DNA from: Pseudoflavonifractor sp050943825
Lineage (GTDB): Bacteria; Bacillota; Clostridia; Oscillospirales; Oscillospiraceae
Direction of reading: 5' to 3'
Assembly: GCF_050943825.1 (NCBI RefSeq)
Contig: NZ_JBMNPX010000012.1
Location: forward strand, 17,369 to 81,368
DNA: 64,000 nucleotides
Every line of letters starts with the position of its first letter. The stretch's first letter is position 1. A model generated the notes under the pieces. It did not search any database, was not told the origin of the DNA, and was given only the letters and a program-made list of their open reading frames with translations. Below are positions 28,688-36,513 of this stretch, piece after piece. Both the position numbers and the translations under genes were made by a program.

Positions 28688-29989
28688 TTAAATCTTCCGC
28701 TTGTCGATGACCCGGACCGCCTTGCCCTCGCTGCGGGCAATGGTCTTGGGCGCCACCAGCTTCACCTTGGCGTAGATGCCCAGCATGGCCTTCAGCGCGG
28801 CCACCAGGCCCTTTTCCATGTCGGTGATGTGGGCCAGAGAGTCGGAGAAGTTCTCCGGCGTCATCTCCACCTGGACCTCCAGCGTGTCGGAGTTGTTGAC
28901 GCGGTCCACAATGATCTGATAGTTGGCGGGATAGCCCTGCTCCAGCAGGACAGTCTCAATCTGGGACGGGAACACGTTGACGCCCTTGATGATGAGCATG
29001 TCGTCGCTGCGGCCCATGGGCTTGCTCATCTTCACGTGGGTGCGGCCGCAGGAGCACTTCTCCCGGTGGAGGACGCAGATGTCCCGGGTGCGGTAACGCA
29101 GCAGGGGGAAGGCCTCCTTGGTGATGGAGGTGAACACCAGCTCGCCCTTGCTCCCCTCGGGGAGCACCTCGCCGGTGTCCGGGTCGATGATCTCGGCGAT
29201 GAAATGGTCCTCGTTGATGTGCATGCCGTTCTGGGCGGAACACTCAAAGGCCACGCCGGGGCCGGAGAGCTCGGTCAAACCGTAAATATCGTAGGCTTTA
29301 ATACCCAGCGTATTCTGAATATCCCGGCGCATCTCCTCGCTCCAGGCCTCGGCGCCGAAGATGCCCGCCTTCAGGGGGATCTGGTCGGGGGTGAGGCCCA
29401 TCTCCTTCATGGTCTCGCCCAGGTAGGCGGCGTAGGAGGGGGTGCAGCAGAGGATGGTGGCGTTCAGGTCCCGGATGAACATGATCTGCCGCTCGGTGTT
29501 GCCCGAGGAGGTGGGAATGGTCAGGCAGCCCACCTTGTGGCTGCCGCCGTTGAGACCGGGGCCGCCGGTGAACAGGCCGTAGCCGTAGCTCACCTGGCAC
29601 ACGTCCTCGTTGGTGCCGCCGGCGGCCGTGATGGCCCGGGCGCAGCAGTCCTCCCACAGGTCGATGTCGTGCTGGGTGTAGAAGGCAACCACCCGCTTGC
29701 CGGTGGTGCCCGAGGTGGACTGGATGCGCACGCAGTCCTTCAGGGGCCGGGCCACCAGTCCGTAGGGATAGGCCTCCCGCAGGTCGGCCTTGGTGACAAA
29801 GGGCAGCTTGTGCAGGTCCTCCACGCCCTTGATATCCGCCGGGGTCAGGCCCTTCTCCTCCATCTTCCTGCGGTAGTAGGGCACGTTGTCCCACACGTTG
29901 CGCACCTGCTTGACCAGGCGCTCGTTCTGCCAGGCCAGAATCTGCTCCCGGCTGGCGCACTCAATTTCAGGCTGATAGTAGCGTTCCAT
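28688..29989 (-). CDS. paaK: Phenylacetate-CoA ligase (AMP-forming)
   Basis: 433 residues, typical anaerobic PaaK. ATP site STSGTTGKRVVAF near 92-104, the A5-like GLTELSGPG, the Cys-rich C-terminal insert LHREKCSCGRTHVKMSKPMGRSDDM, and the catalytic-lysine-containing end ARSEGKAVRVIDKRKI. It activates phenylacetate (or another arylacetate) with ATP and CoA. Third in the T-box-controlled unit directly after iorB, so its product aryl-acetyl-CoA is the substrate or product of the ferredoxin oxidoreductase. Under a Phe T-box it more likely feeds arylacetate into synthesis of phenylalanine than releases it. Confidence 0.93.
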   Translation of the reverse strand: MERYYQPEIECASREQILAWQNERLVKQVRNVWDNVPYYRRKMEEKGLTPADIKGVEDLHKLPFVTKADLREAYPYGLVARPLKDCVRIQSTSGTTGKRVVAFYTQHDIDLWEDCCARAITAAGGTNEDVCQVSYGYGLFTGGPGLNGGSHKVGCLTIPTSSGNTERQIMFIRDLNATILCCTPSYAAYLGETMKEMGLTPDQIPLKAGIFGAEAWSEEMRRDIQNTLGIKAYDIYGLTELSGPGVAFECSAQNGMHINEDHFIAEIIDPDTGEVLPEGSKGELVFTSITKEAFPLLRYRTRDICVLHREKCSCGRTHVKMSKPMGRSDDMLIIKGVNVFPSQIETVLLEQGYPANYQIIVDRVNNSDTLEVQVEMTPENFSDSLAHITDMEKGLVAALKAMLGIYAKVKLVAPKTIARSEGKAVRVIDKRKI

Positions 29990-30040
29990 ATAAGCGGTTC
30001 CTTTCTGAATATGGAGTGATGCGCGGGAAATGAGCCAGGC

Positions 30041-30613
30041 TTATCCCCGGCCCAGATTGAAGGCCTTCTGGTTCAGCTCCAGGAATTTGGCGGGCACGCT
30101 CTTCTCAATGGCGGCGTGCCACTCGGCCTCGGGAATGTCGGGGAAATAGCGGCTCAGGCGCCCCATGAGGACGATGTTCACCGCCTTGCTGCTGCCCGCC
30201 TGTTCCGCCAGGCCCAGGGCGTCAAAGGCGTCCACCTCCACGCCCAGGGCGGCCATTTTCTCCTCCAGGTGCTCCGGGTAGGCCGCCGCGCCGGTGATGA
30301 CCGGCATGGGGTTGATCTGCTGGGTGTTGGTGACGATTCTGCCGCCCTTCTTCAGGTACTCGGTCCAGCGGGCGGCCTCCAGCAGCTCAAAGGACACGAT
30401 GAAGTCGGCCTCCCCCCTGTCGATGATGGGGGAATAGACCTTGTCGCCGAAGCGGACGTAGGTGACCACGCTGCCGCCCCGCTGGCTCATGCCGTGGACC
30501 TCGGATACCTTCACGTCATAGCCCTTGTCCAGCAGGAGGCGGCCCAGCAGCTTGCTGGCCAGCAGGGAGCCCTGGCCTCCCACGCCCACGATCATGATGT
30601 TTTTCGTTTCCAT
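30041..30613 (-). CDS. iorB: Indolepyruvate:ferredoxin oxidoreductase, beta subunit
   Basis: 190 residues, complete. N-terminal IMIVGVGGQGSLLASKLLGRLLLDKGYDVKVSEVHGMSQRGGSVVTYVRFG is the gamma-like pyruvate:ferredoxin oxidoreductase domain with its GxGGQG loop; DFIVSFELLEAARW and TQQINPMPV are usual IorB blocks. With IorA it interconverts aryl-pyruvate + CoA + oxidised ferredoxin and arylacetyl-CoA + CO2 + reduced ferredoxin. Follows iorA by 12 bases with a GGAGG site. Confidence 0.94.
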   Translation of the reverse strand: METKNIMIVGVGGQGSLLASKLLGRLLLDKGYDVKVSEVHGMSQRGGSVVTYVRFGDKVYSPIIDRGEADFIVSFELLEAARWTEYLKKGGRIVTNTQQINPMPVITGAAAYPEHLEEKMAALGVEVDAFDALGLAEQAGSSKAVNIVLMGRLSRYFPDIPEAEWHAAIEKSVPAKFLELNQKAFNLGRG

Positions 30614-30625
30614 ATCCGTACCTCC

Positions 30626-32365
30626 TTACGCCTGGGGCGCCTCAAGGGCGTCGAACCGGCACAGCTGCTGGCACACGCCGCAGCCCACGCACAGGGTGTT
30701 GTCCACCCGGGCCTTGCCGTCCGCCACCGAGATGGCGGGGCAGCCGATCTTCATGCAGGCCTTACAGCCCACGCACTTGTCCGCCCTGGCGATGAGGGGC
30801 GCCTTGTGCTTGACGTACTTGAGCAGGGCGCAGGGCCGGCGGGAGATGATGACCGAGGGCTCGGCCGCCGAGAGCTCCTCCTTCACCGCCTCCTCGCACT
30901 GCTTCAGGTCGTAGGGGTCCACCACCCGCACCCGGCGGATGCCCACGCTGCGGCACAGGCTCTCCAGGTCGATCTTGGTGCAGGGGTCCCCCTTCAGGTT
31001 GTAGCCGGTGGTGGGGTTCTGCTGGTGGCCGGTCATGCCGGTGATGGAGTTGTCCAGGATGATGACGGTGGAGTTGGACTCGTTGTAGGCGATGTTGATA
31101 AGGCCGGTGACGCCCGAGTGCATGAAGGTGGAGTCGCCGATGACGCCCACGGTCTTTCCCTCGGTTTCGCCGCCGCTGGCCTTGTTGAAGCCGTGGAGGC
31201 CGGACACCGACGCGCCCATGCAGATGGTGGTGTCGATGGCGCTGAGGGGGGCCACCGCACCCAGGGTGTAGCAGCCGATGTCGCCCAGCACGGTGAGCTT
31301 GAGCTTGTTGAGGGTGTAGAACAGTCCCCGGTGGGGGCAGCCGGCGCACATGACCGGGGGCCGGGGCGGGATGGGGTCGCTGAGCTTCATGCCCACGTCA
31401 GGGGCCTTGCCCAGCTTCTCGGCCACAATGTTCTGGTTGAGCTCGTCGATGCAGGAGAAGAGCTCCTTGCCCCTGACCACCAGGCCCAGGCTCCGGCAGT
31501 GGGCCTCAATAAAGCCGTCCAGCTCCTCCACCACCACCAGTTGCTCCACGCCGGCGGCGAAGTCCCGGATCTTCTGCTCCGGCATGGGCCAGATCATGCC
31601 CAGCTTCATCACCGGGTAGGTGTCCCCCAGGGCCTCCTTCACGTACTGGTAGCTGGTGGAGGAGGTAATGATGCCCACGGACTTGTCCCTGCCCGCCTCA
31701 ATGCGGTTGATGGACGCGGTCTCCGCCCAGGCGATGAGGGCCTTCGTCCGCTCCTCCACCACCGGATGGCGGCGCTTGGCGTTGCCGGGCATCATGATGT
31801 ACTTGGCCCCGTTCTTCTCATAGGGCTTCTCCGGCGGGGTGATGCGCTCCCCCGGCTCCACCACGCTCTGGGAGTGGGCCACCCGGGTGCACATCTTCAG
31901 CAGCACCGCCGTGTCGAACTGCTCGGACAGGTCATAGGCCAGCTGTGCCATCTCCAGGGCCTCGGCGGAGTCGGCGGGCTCCAGCATGGGCAGCTTGGCC
32001 GCCATGGCGTAGTGGCGGGAGTCCTGCTCGTTCTGGGAGGAGTGCATGCCCGCGTCGTCGGCCACGGCGATGACCATGCCCGCGTTGACGCCGGTGTAGG
32101 AGATGGTGAAGAGGGGGTCGGCGGCCACGTTCAGGCCCACGTGCTTCATGCCGCAGAAGCTCCGCTTGCCCGCCAGACAGGCGCCGAAGGCGCTCTCCAT
32201 GGCCACCTTCTCGTTGGGGGCCCACTCGGCGTACACCTCGGGGTATTTGGCGATGGCCTCGGTAATCTCGGTGCTGGGGGTGCCGGGGTAGCTGGAGACA
32301 AAGGCGCACCCGGCCTCGTACAGGCCCCGGGCCACTGCCTCGTTGCCAAGCATCAGGGTTTTCAT
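30626..32365 (-). CDS. iorA: Indolepyruvate:ferredoxin oxidoreductase, alpha subunit
   Basis: 579 residues from ATG 32365 (GGAGG 7 bases upstream; a GTG one codon earlier is less well spaced). N-terminal domain LGNEAVARGLYEAGCAFVSSYPGTPSTEI binds the pyrophosphate half-site; TPP-binding central domain with GDIGCYTLG...MGASVSGLHGF and VGVIGDSTFMHSGVTGLINIAYN; C-terminal two-cluster ferredoxin domain CVGCKACMKIGCP and CVGCGVCQQLCRFDALE. First gene after the T-box leader with the UUC specifier. Oxidises (or, run backwards, carboxylates to) phenylpyruvate and related aryl-pyruvates. Confidence 0.95.
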   Translation of the reverse strand: MKTLMLGNEAVARGLYEAGCAFVSSYPGTPSTEITEAIAKYPEVYAEWAPNEKVAMESAFGACLAGKRSFCGMKHVGLNVAADPLFTISYTGVNAGMVIAVADDAGMHSSQNEQDSRHYAMAAKLPMLEPADSAEALEMAQLAYDLSEQFDTAVLLKMCTRVAHSQSVVEPGERITPPEKPYEKNGAKYIMMPGNAKRRHPVVEERTKALIAWAETASINRIEAGRDKSVGIITSSTSYQYVKEALGDTYPVMKLGMIWPMPEQKIRDFAAGVEQLVVVEELDGFIEAHCRSLGLVVRGKELFSCIDELNQNIVAEKLGKAPDVGMKLSDPIPPRPPVMCAGCPHRGLFYTLNKLKLTVLGDIGCYTLGAVAPLSAIDTTICMGASVSGLHGFNKASGGETEGKTVGVIGDSTFMHSGVTGLINIAYNESNSTVIILDNSITGMTGHQQNPTTGYNLKGDPCTKIDLESLCRSVGIRRVRVVDPYDLKQCEEAVKEELSAAEPSVIISRRPCALLKYVKHKAPLIARADKCVGCKACMKIGCPAISVADGKARVDNTLCVGCGVCQQLCRFDALEAPQA

Positions 32366-32447
32366 CACAGTTCCTCCTTCTCTCCCCGGGGCCGGACAGG
32401 CCCCCGGGAGCCGTATGTTCTGCGGCTGATGTTCCGCGCGTCTGGAT

Positions 32448-32723
32448 AAAAAAACGCCCTCTGCAAGAAAGCCTTGCAGAGGACGAGAAATTCCCGTGGT
32501 ACCACCTCAGTTTACCGCCTGTGGCGGCCTCTTGGGATACGATCATATCCCCGGCGCTGTATCGGGCGCCCCCGTCGCTGCTTACTGTCGGAGTTCCCCG
32601 GTTCGGCAGGCCGCTCGGGAAGGAATTCAGGATGGACGCCCCCGCTGCCTCGCACCGTCCGGCAGCTCTCTGAGGGAAGCGGCAGATCCCTACTTGGTTC
32701 CGTCATTGCGTTCAGGTATCAAC
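32448..32723 (-). ncRNA. T-box leader, Phe (UUC) specifier, upstream of iorA operon
   Basis: Read on the minus strand the leader has Stem I features (AGAGAGC bulge; apical GGACGGTGCGAGGC), then the specifier loop CTGAATTCCTTCCCGAG with UUC at 32625-32623, the T-box GAGGTGGTACCACGG at 32508-32494, and a terminator stem CCTCTGCAAG / CTTGCAGAGG followed by seven T near 32450. Uncharged tRNA-Phe should pair with UUC and the T-box, stabilise the antiterminator and switch the operon on. Specifier placement relies on spacing to CCGAG and agrees with the second leader. Confidence 0.88.
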
Positions 32724-32729
32724 AGAGTA

Positions 32730-32758
32730 AACTCTATCACTTTTACTTGCTAAAGTCA
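32730..32758 (-). promoter_or_regulatory. Promoter of the Phe T-box operon
   Basis: TTGACT (32758-32753), 17-base spacer, TAGAGT (32735-32730). The same boxes and spacing occur ahead of the second T-box. Confidence 0.65.
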
Positions 32759-32800
32759 ATGGTTTTTTCGGGAAATCTTAGAAATTGCCGTCAGCCCTGC

Positions 32801-34438
32801 TCAGCTGTTGTTCTGGACCTCCACCAGGCGGCCGCTGCAGTACCGCTCACGCAGCACCGGCTTTTCAATCTTGCCGGTGGGATTGCGGGGCACCTTGTCG
32901 AAGATGATCCGCCGGGGACGCTTGTACCGGGGCAGCTCCCGGCAGAAGGCGTTAATCTCCTCCTCGGTACAGCTCTCCCCTTCCTTCACCTCAATAATGG
33001 CCGCGGCAATCTCACCCAGCCGCTTGTCGGGCAGGCCGATGACGGCCACGTCCTTGAGCTTGCCGTTCTTGCGCAGGAAGTCCTCAATCTGGACGGGGTA
33101 CAGGTTCTCGCCGCCGGAGATGATCACGTCCTTCTTCCGGTCCACCAGATAGATAAAGCCGTCGTCGTCCATGCGGGCCATGTCGCCGGTGAAGAGCCAG
33201 CCGTCCCGGAGCACCTCGGCGGTGGCCTGAGGGTTCTTGTAGTAGCAGAGCATCACGCCGGGGCCTGTGACCGCCAGCTCTCCCACCTCACCCTGGGGTA
33301 CGTCGGCGCCCCGCTCGTCCACAATCCGGGCCTCCCACTGGTAGCCCGGCCTGCCGATGGCGCCCACCTTGTGGATATTCTCCACGCCCAGGTGAACGCA
33401 GCCGGGGCCGATGGACTCGCTGAGGCCGTAATTGGTGTCGTACTGGTGGTGGGGGAAGATCTTCTGCCAGCGGTGGATGAGGCTGGGGGGCACCGGCTGG
33501 GCGCCGATGTGCATCAGCCGCCACTGGTCCAGGTAGTAGTGGTCCAGGTCCACTCTGCCGCTGTCGATGGCGTCCAGCAGGTCCTGGGCCCAGGGCACCA
33601 GCAGCCACACGATGGTGCATTTCTCTTCGGTGACCGCCCGGAGAATCCACTCCGGCTTTACGCCCCGGAGGAGCACCGCCTTGCCGCCGCTGGCCAGGGA
33701 GCCGAACCAGTGCATCTTGGCGCCGGTGTGGTAGAGGGGCGGGATGCACAGGAACACATCCTCCCTGGTCTGGCCGTGGTGCTTCTGCTCGGTGAGGGCG
33801 GAGCAGTACAGGGCCCGGTGGTTGTGGAGAATGGCCTTGGGGAAGCCGGTGGTGCCCGAGGAGAAGTAAATGGCGGCGTGGTCGGTCTCCTCCAGGGCCA
33901 CCGGCGGCGTGTCGGAGGAGCAGAAGCCCATCAGCTTGCAGCAGTCCTCGGTGTAGGCGGGCTTGTCCGGCCCCACGAAGAACATCATCCGCACCTTGGT
34001 CAGCTGGGAGGCGATGGGGTCCATCCGCCCGATGAACTCCGGACCAAACACCAGCACCTCCACATCCGCCAGGTCCAGACAGTAGCGGATCTCTTCGGTG
34101 GAGTAGCGGAAGTTCAGGGGCACCGCCACACAGCCCGCCTTCAGGATGCCGAAGTAGATGGGCAGCCACTCCAGGCAGTTCATCAGCAGGATGCCCACCT
34201 TGGCGCCCCGCTCCACCCCACGGCTCAGCAGGAGATTGGCAAAGCGGTTGGCCCGGCGGTCAAACTCCTTCCAGCTCATCTCCCGGCGGTAGGGGGCGTT
34301 GGGGTTGGTGCTCTGAATCAGGCTGAAGTCCCGCCAGGTCACCGCCTTGTCCCGCTCCTCGGAGGGGTTGATCTCCACCAGGGCGATGTCGGAGCCGTAC
34401 AGCCGGGCGTTGCGCTCCAGAAAATCGGTAATGACCAT
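32801..34438 (-). CDS. AMP-forming acyl/aryl-CoA ligase under Tyr T-box control
   Basis: 545 residues from ATG 34438 (AAAGGAGC site); the longer open frame runs back into the T-box. ANL-superfamily motifs: AIYFSSGTTGFPKAILHNH (A3), YDTNYGLSESIGPG (A5), GWLFTGDMARMDDDGFIYLVDRKKDVIISGGENLYP (A7-A8) and PRNPTGKIEKPVL (A10 lysine). It activates a carboxylate to its CoA thioester. The Tyr T-box and the neighbouring iorAB/paaK unit suggest 4-hydroxyphenylacetate or a similar phenolic acid as substrate; the sequence alone does not show this. Confidence 0.88.
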   Translation of the reverse strand: MVITDFLERNARLYGSDIALVEINPSEERDKAVTWRDFSLIQSTNPNAPYRREMSWKEFDRRANRFANLLLSRGVERGAKVGILLMNCLEWLPIYFGILKAGCVAVPLNFRYSTEEIRYCLDLADVEVLVFGPEFIGRMDPIASQLTKVRMMFFVGPDKPAYTEDCCKLMGFCSSDTPPVALEETDHAAIYFSSGTTGFPKAILHNHRALYCSALTEQKHHGQTREDVFLCIPPLYHTGAKMHWFGSLASGGKAVLLRGVKPEWILRAVTEEKCTIVWLLVPWAQDLLDAIDSGRVDLDHYYLDQWRLMHIGAQPVPPSLIHRWQKIFPHHQYDTNYGLSESIGPGCVHLGVENIHKVGAIGRPGYQWEARIVDERGADVPQGEVGELAVTGPGVMLCYYKNPQATAEVLRDGWLFTGDMARMDDDGFIYLVDRKKDVIISGGENLYPVQIEDFLRKNGKLKDVAVIGLPDKRLGEIAAAIIEVKEGESCTEEEINAFCRELPRYKRPRRIIFDKVPRNPTGKIEKPVLRERYCSGRLVEVQNNS

Positions 34439-34468
34439 GGTTATGCTCCTTTTCTTCTGAAAGTGTAC

Positions 34469-34744
34469 AAAAAAATCGTCCTCTGCCTTCGCAGAGGACG
34501 AGAAATTCCCGTGGTACCACCTCAGTTTGCCGCCCATGGCGGCCTCACGGAAGCCCCAGCAGGCTTCCCGCGCGGTATCGGGCGCACCCGTCGCCGCCTA
34601 CTGGGGAGATGGCTTTCCCGGTTGGGCGGGCCGCTCGGGAGGGTATTGGGCGGCGGCCTCCCCCCTGCCTCGCACCGGCCGGCAGGTCTCTGAAGAGGAT
34701 GGTCCGGGCCTACTTGGCTCCGTCATCGCGTTATACTGTTAACG
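34469..34744 (-). ncRNA. T-box leader, Tyr (UAC) specifier, upstream of aryl-CoA ligase
   Basis: Same layout as the leader at 32448: apical GGCCGGTGCGAGGC, specifier loop CCCAATACCCTCCCGAG with UAC at 34645-34643, T-box GAGGTGGTACCACGG at 34523-34509, and a perfect ten-base-pair terminator CGTCCTCTGC / GCAGAGGACG followed by seven T (34475-34469). Aligning both leaders on CCGAG puts UUC and UAC at the same position, so the second should answer to uncharged tRNA-Tyr. Confidence 0.88.
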
Positions 34745-34750
34745 AAGTAC

Positions 34751-34779
34751 ACTCTACCACTTTTAATCGCTAAAGTCAA
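34751..34779 (-). promoter_or_regulatory. Promoter of the Tyr T-box gene
   Basis: TTGACT (34779-34774), 17-base spacer, TAGAGT (34756-34751); near identical to the promoter at 32730-32758. Confidence 0.65.
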
Positions 34780-34809
34780 GGCGAAAAAAGAAAAATTTTT
34801 CCTGCTCTC

Positions 34810-35229
34810 TCAGCTCTCTCCTGCCGGTCTGGGGGCCAGGGTGTAGCCGTTGACGGTCAGATGGGCCACCTGGGTGCCCAGGTCGTCGGTGACATCCACG
34901 GTATAGAGGCAGGTGGTTCGGCCGGCCTTCAGGCATTTGGCCTCGGCAATGAGGGTCTTTCCCCGGGCGGCGGAGAGAAAGGTCACCGACGCCTGCTGGG
35001 TGACCGTCATCCTGCCGCTGTGGCCGTTGACGGCCACGGCAAAGGCGAAGTCAGCCAGGGTGAAGATGGCGCCGCCCATGGGGATGCCGTTGATGTTCAG
35101 GTGGACGGGCCGGATGGGCATGGAGCAGACGGCGTGGCCGGGCTCGGCCAGGTCGATAACAGCGCCCGCGGCCTCGGCGGCAAAGCGGTCGCCGGCAAAG
35201 CAGGCGCGGATTTCTTCAAGTGTGGGCAT
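34810..35229 (-). CDS. PaaI-type hotdog thioesterase
   Basis: 139 residues. Hotdog-fold pattern HLNINGIPMGGAIFTLADFAFAVAVNG, with the conserved Asn-Gly-Gly region and Asp of LADFAF as likely catalytic residue, then VTQQASVTFLSAARGKTLIAEAKCLKAGRTTCLYTVDV. PaaI-like enzymes hydrolyse phenylacetyl-CoA and related aryl-CoA esters. It lies just upstream of the Tyr T-box on the same strand, so it belongs to the aromatic-acid locus, where it could relieve CoA trapped as dead-end aryl-CoA. Confidence 0.85.
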   Translation of the reverse strand: MPTLEEIRACFAGDRFAAEAAGAVIDLAEPGHAVCSMPIRPVHLNINGIPMGGAIFTLADFAFAVAVNGHSGRMTVTQQASVTFLSAARGKTLIAEAKCLKAGRTTCLYTVDVTDDLGTQVAHLTVNGYTLAPRPAGES

Positions 35230-35364
35230 ATGGGCATCTCCTCTCCTGGATATGTTTCAGCCGGAGCCGCCTGCGGGCGGCCCCTTTGCTGCGTAGTATA
35301 GCACACCCTCCGCCCGGGCGGCAACCGGCTTTTCCAAGTCCCGCAGGTACTTTTACGCCCTCTA

Positions 35365-35393
35365 TTGCGCTTATTCCTCCCCTGAGCTATAAT
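35365..35393 (+). promoter_or_regulatory. Promoter of the MoxR/VWA pair
   Basis: TTGCGC (35365-35370), 17-base spacer, perfect TATAAT (35388-35393), followed by an AAAGGAG ribosome site before ATG 35455. Confidence 0.65.
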
Positions 35394-35454
35394 TTGAGGA
35401 CACACCCCACAGGCAATCGCCGTCCATATTCGGCCCGTACCGCAAAGGAGTATT

Positions 35455-36513
35455 ATGAATCTTACGGTTACCGTCAACCACAAGCAGCTGCTGGACATTC
35501 TCCTGAATGTAGGCCTGGTCCGCCCGGTGTTCATCTGGGGCGCCCCCGGCATCGGAAAATCCGCCATCGTCCAGGAGTTCGCCGACAGCCTGGGGCTGGA
35601 GTGCGTCTCCCTGCTGGGCAGCCAGCTGGCCCCGGAGGACATCATCGGCGTGCCCCAGATCAAAGACGGCTTCAGCCAGTTCTGCCCGCCCCGTACCATT
35701 GCCCGTCCCCAGCCCTATGTGCTGTTCCTGGACGAGCTGAACGCCTGCACCTCGGAGGTGCAGAAGGCCTTCTACTCCCTCATCCACGAGCGGCGCATCG
35801 GGGAGTACCACCTGCCCGAGGGCTCCATCGTGGTGGGCGCGGGCAACCGTGCCCAGGACAACGCCATCACCCGGCCCATGTCCTCCGCCCTCATCAACCG
35901 GATGTTCCATGTGGAGCTCACCGCCAGCCCCCGGCTGTGGCTGGAGTGGGCCGCCGGGCACGATATCCACCCCTATATCTACGACTACATCTCCAGCCGC
36001 CCCGACCACCTGTGGTCCAAGCCCCCCAAGAGCGAGGAGCCCTTCTCCACGCCCCGCTCCTGGCACATGCTCAGCGACGCCATCCACAGCTACGGCGCGG
36101 ACATCAGCGTGGACAGCCTGCGCGTTCTGGCCGCCGGCTGCCTCAGTCCCCAGCACGCCACCCAGTTCCTGGCCTACATCCGGCAGGTGCGCAGCCAGTA
36201 CGCCCTGGACAAGATTCTCTCCGGTGAGCAGCCCTGGCCGGACAAGCCAGAGGAGCGGGATGTGCTCTACTTCCTGGCTCAGTCCCTCCGGGCCCGGCTG
36301 GTGAAGGAGCTGCCCCCGGAGCGGAGCAAGCTCAGCGCCGACAGCCGCGCCCTGGTGCTCCAGGCCAAGGACCGCATCACCGAGCTGGCCGACCTGAGCC
36401 TGGAGATCGCCCGGATGGCGGTGACCCCGGAGAACGGCAAGGAGCTGCCCGACTGGTTTGTGGTGGAGCTGTTCCGGGACCTGCCCCGCCTGGCCGACAA
36501 GCGCAACGGATGA
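35455..36513 (+). CDS. MoxR-type AAA+ ATPase
   Basis: 352 residues. Walker A FIWGAPGIGKSAIVQ (about 27-40), Walker B PYVLFLDELNACTSEVQKAFYSLIHERRIGE (about 87), sensor 1 IVVGAGNRAQDNAITRPMSSALINRMFHVEL. MoxR ATPases act as chaperones that remodel or activate VWA-domain partners. The next gene overlaps by four bases and encodes exactly such a VWA protein, so the two form one machine. Substrate unknown. Confidence 0.9.
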   Translation: MNLTVTVNHKQLLDILLNVGLVRPVFIWGAPGIGKSAIVQEFADSLGLECVSLLGSQLAPEDIIGVPQIKDGFSQFCPPRTIARPQPYVLFLDELNACTSEVQKAFYSLIHERRIGEYHLPEGSIVVGAGNRAQDNAITRPMSSALINRMFHVELTASPRLWLEWAAGHDIHPYIYDYISSRPDHLWSKPPKSEEPFSTPRSWHMLSDAIHSYGADISVDSLRVLAAGCLSPQHATQFLAYIRQVRSQYALDKILSGEQPWPDKPEERDVLYFLAQSLRARLVKELPPERSKLSADSRALVLQAKDRITELADLSLEIARMAVTPENGKELPDWFVVELFRDLPRLADKRNG

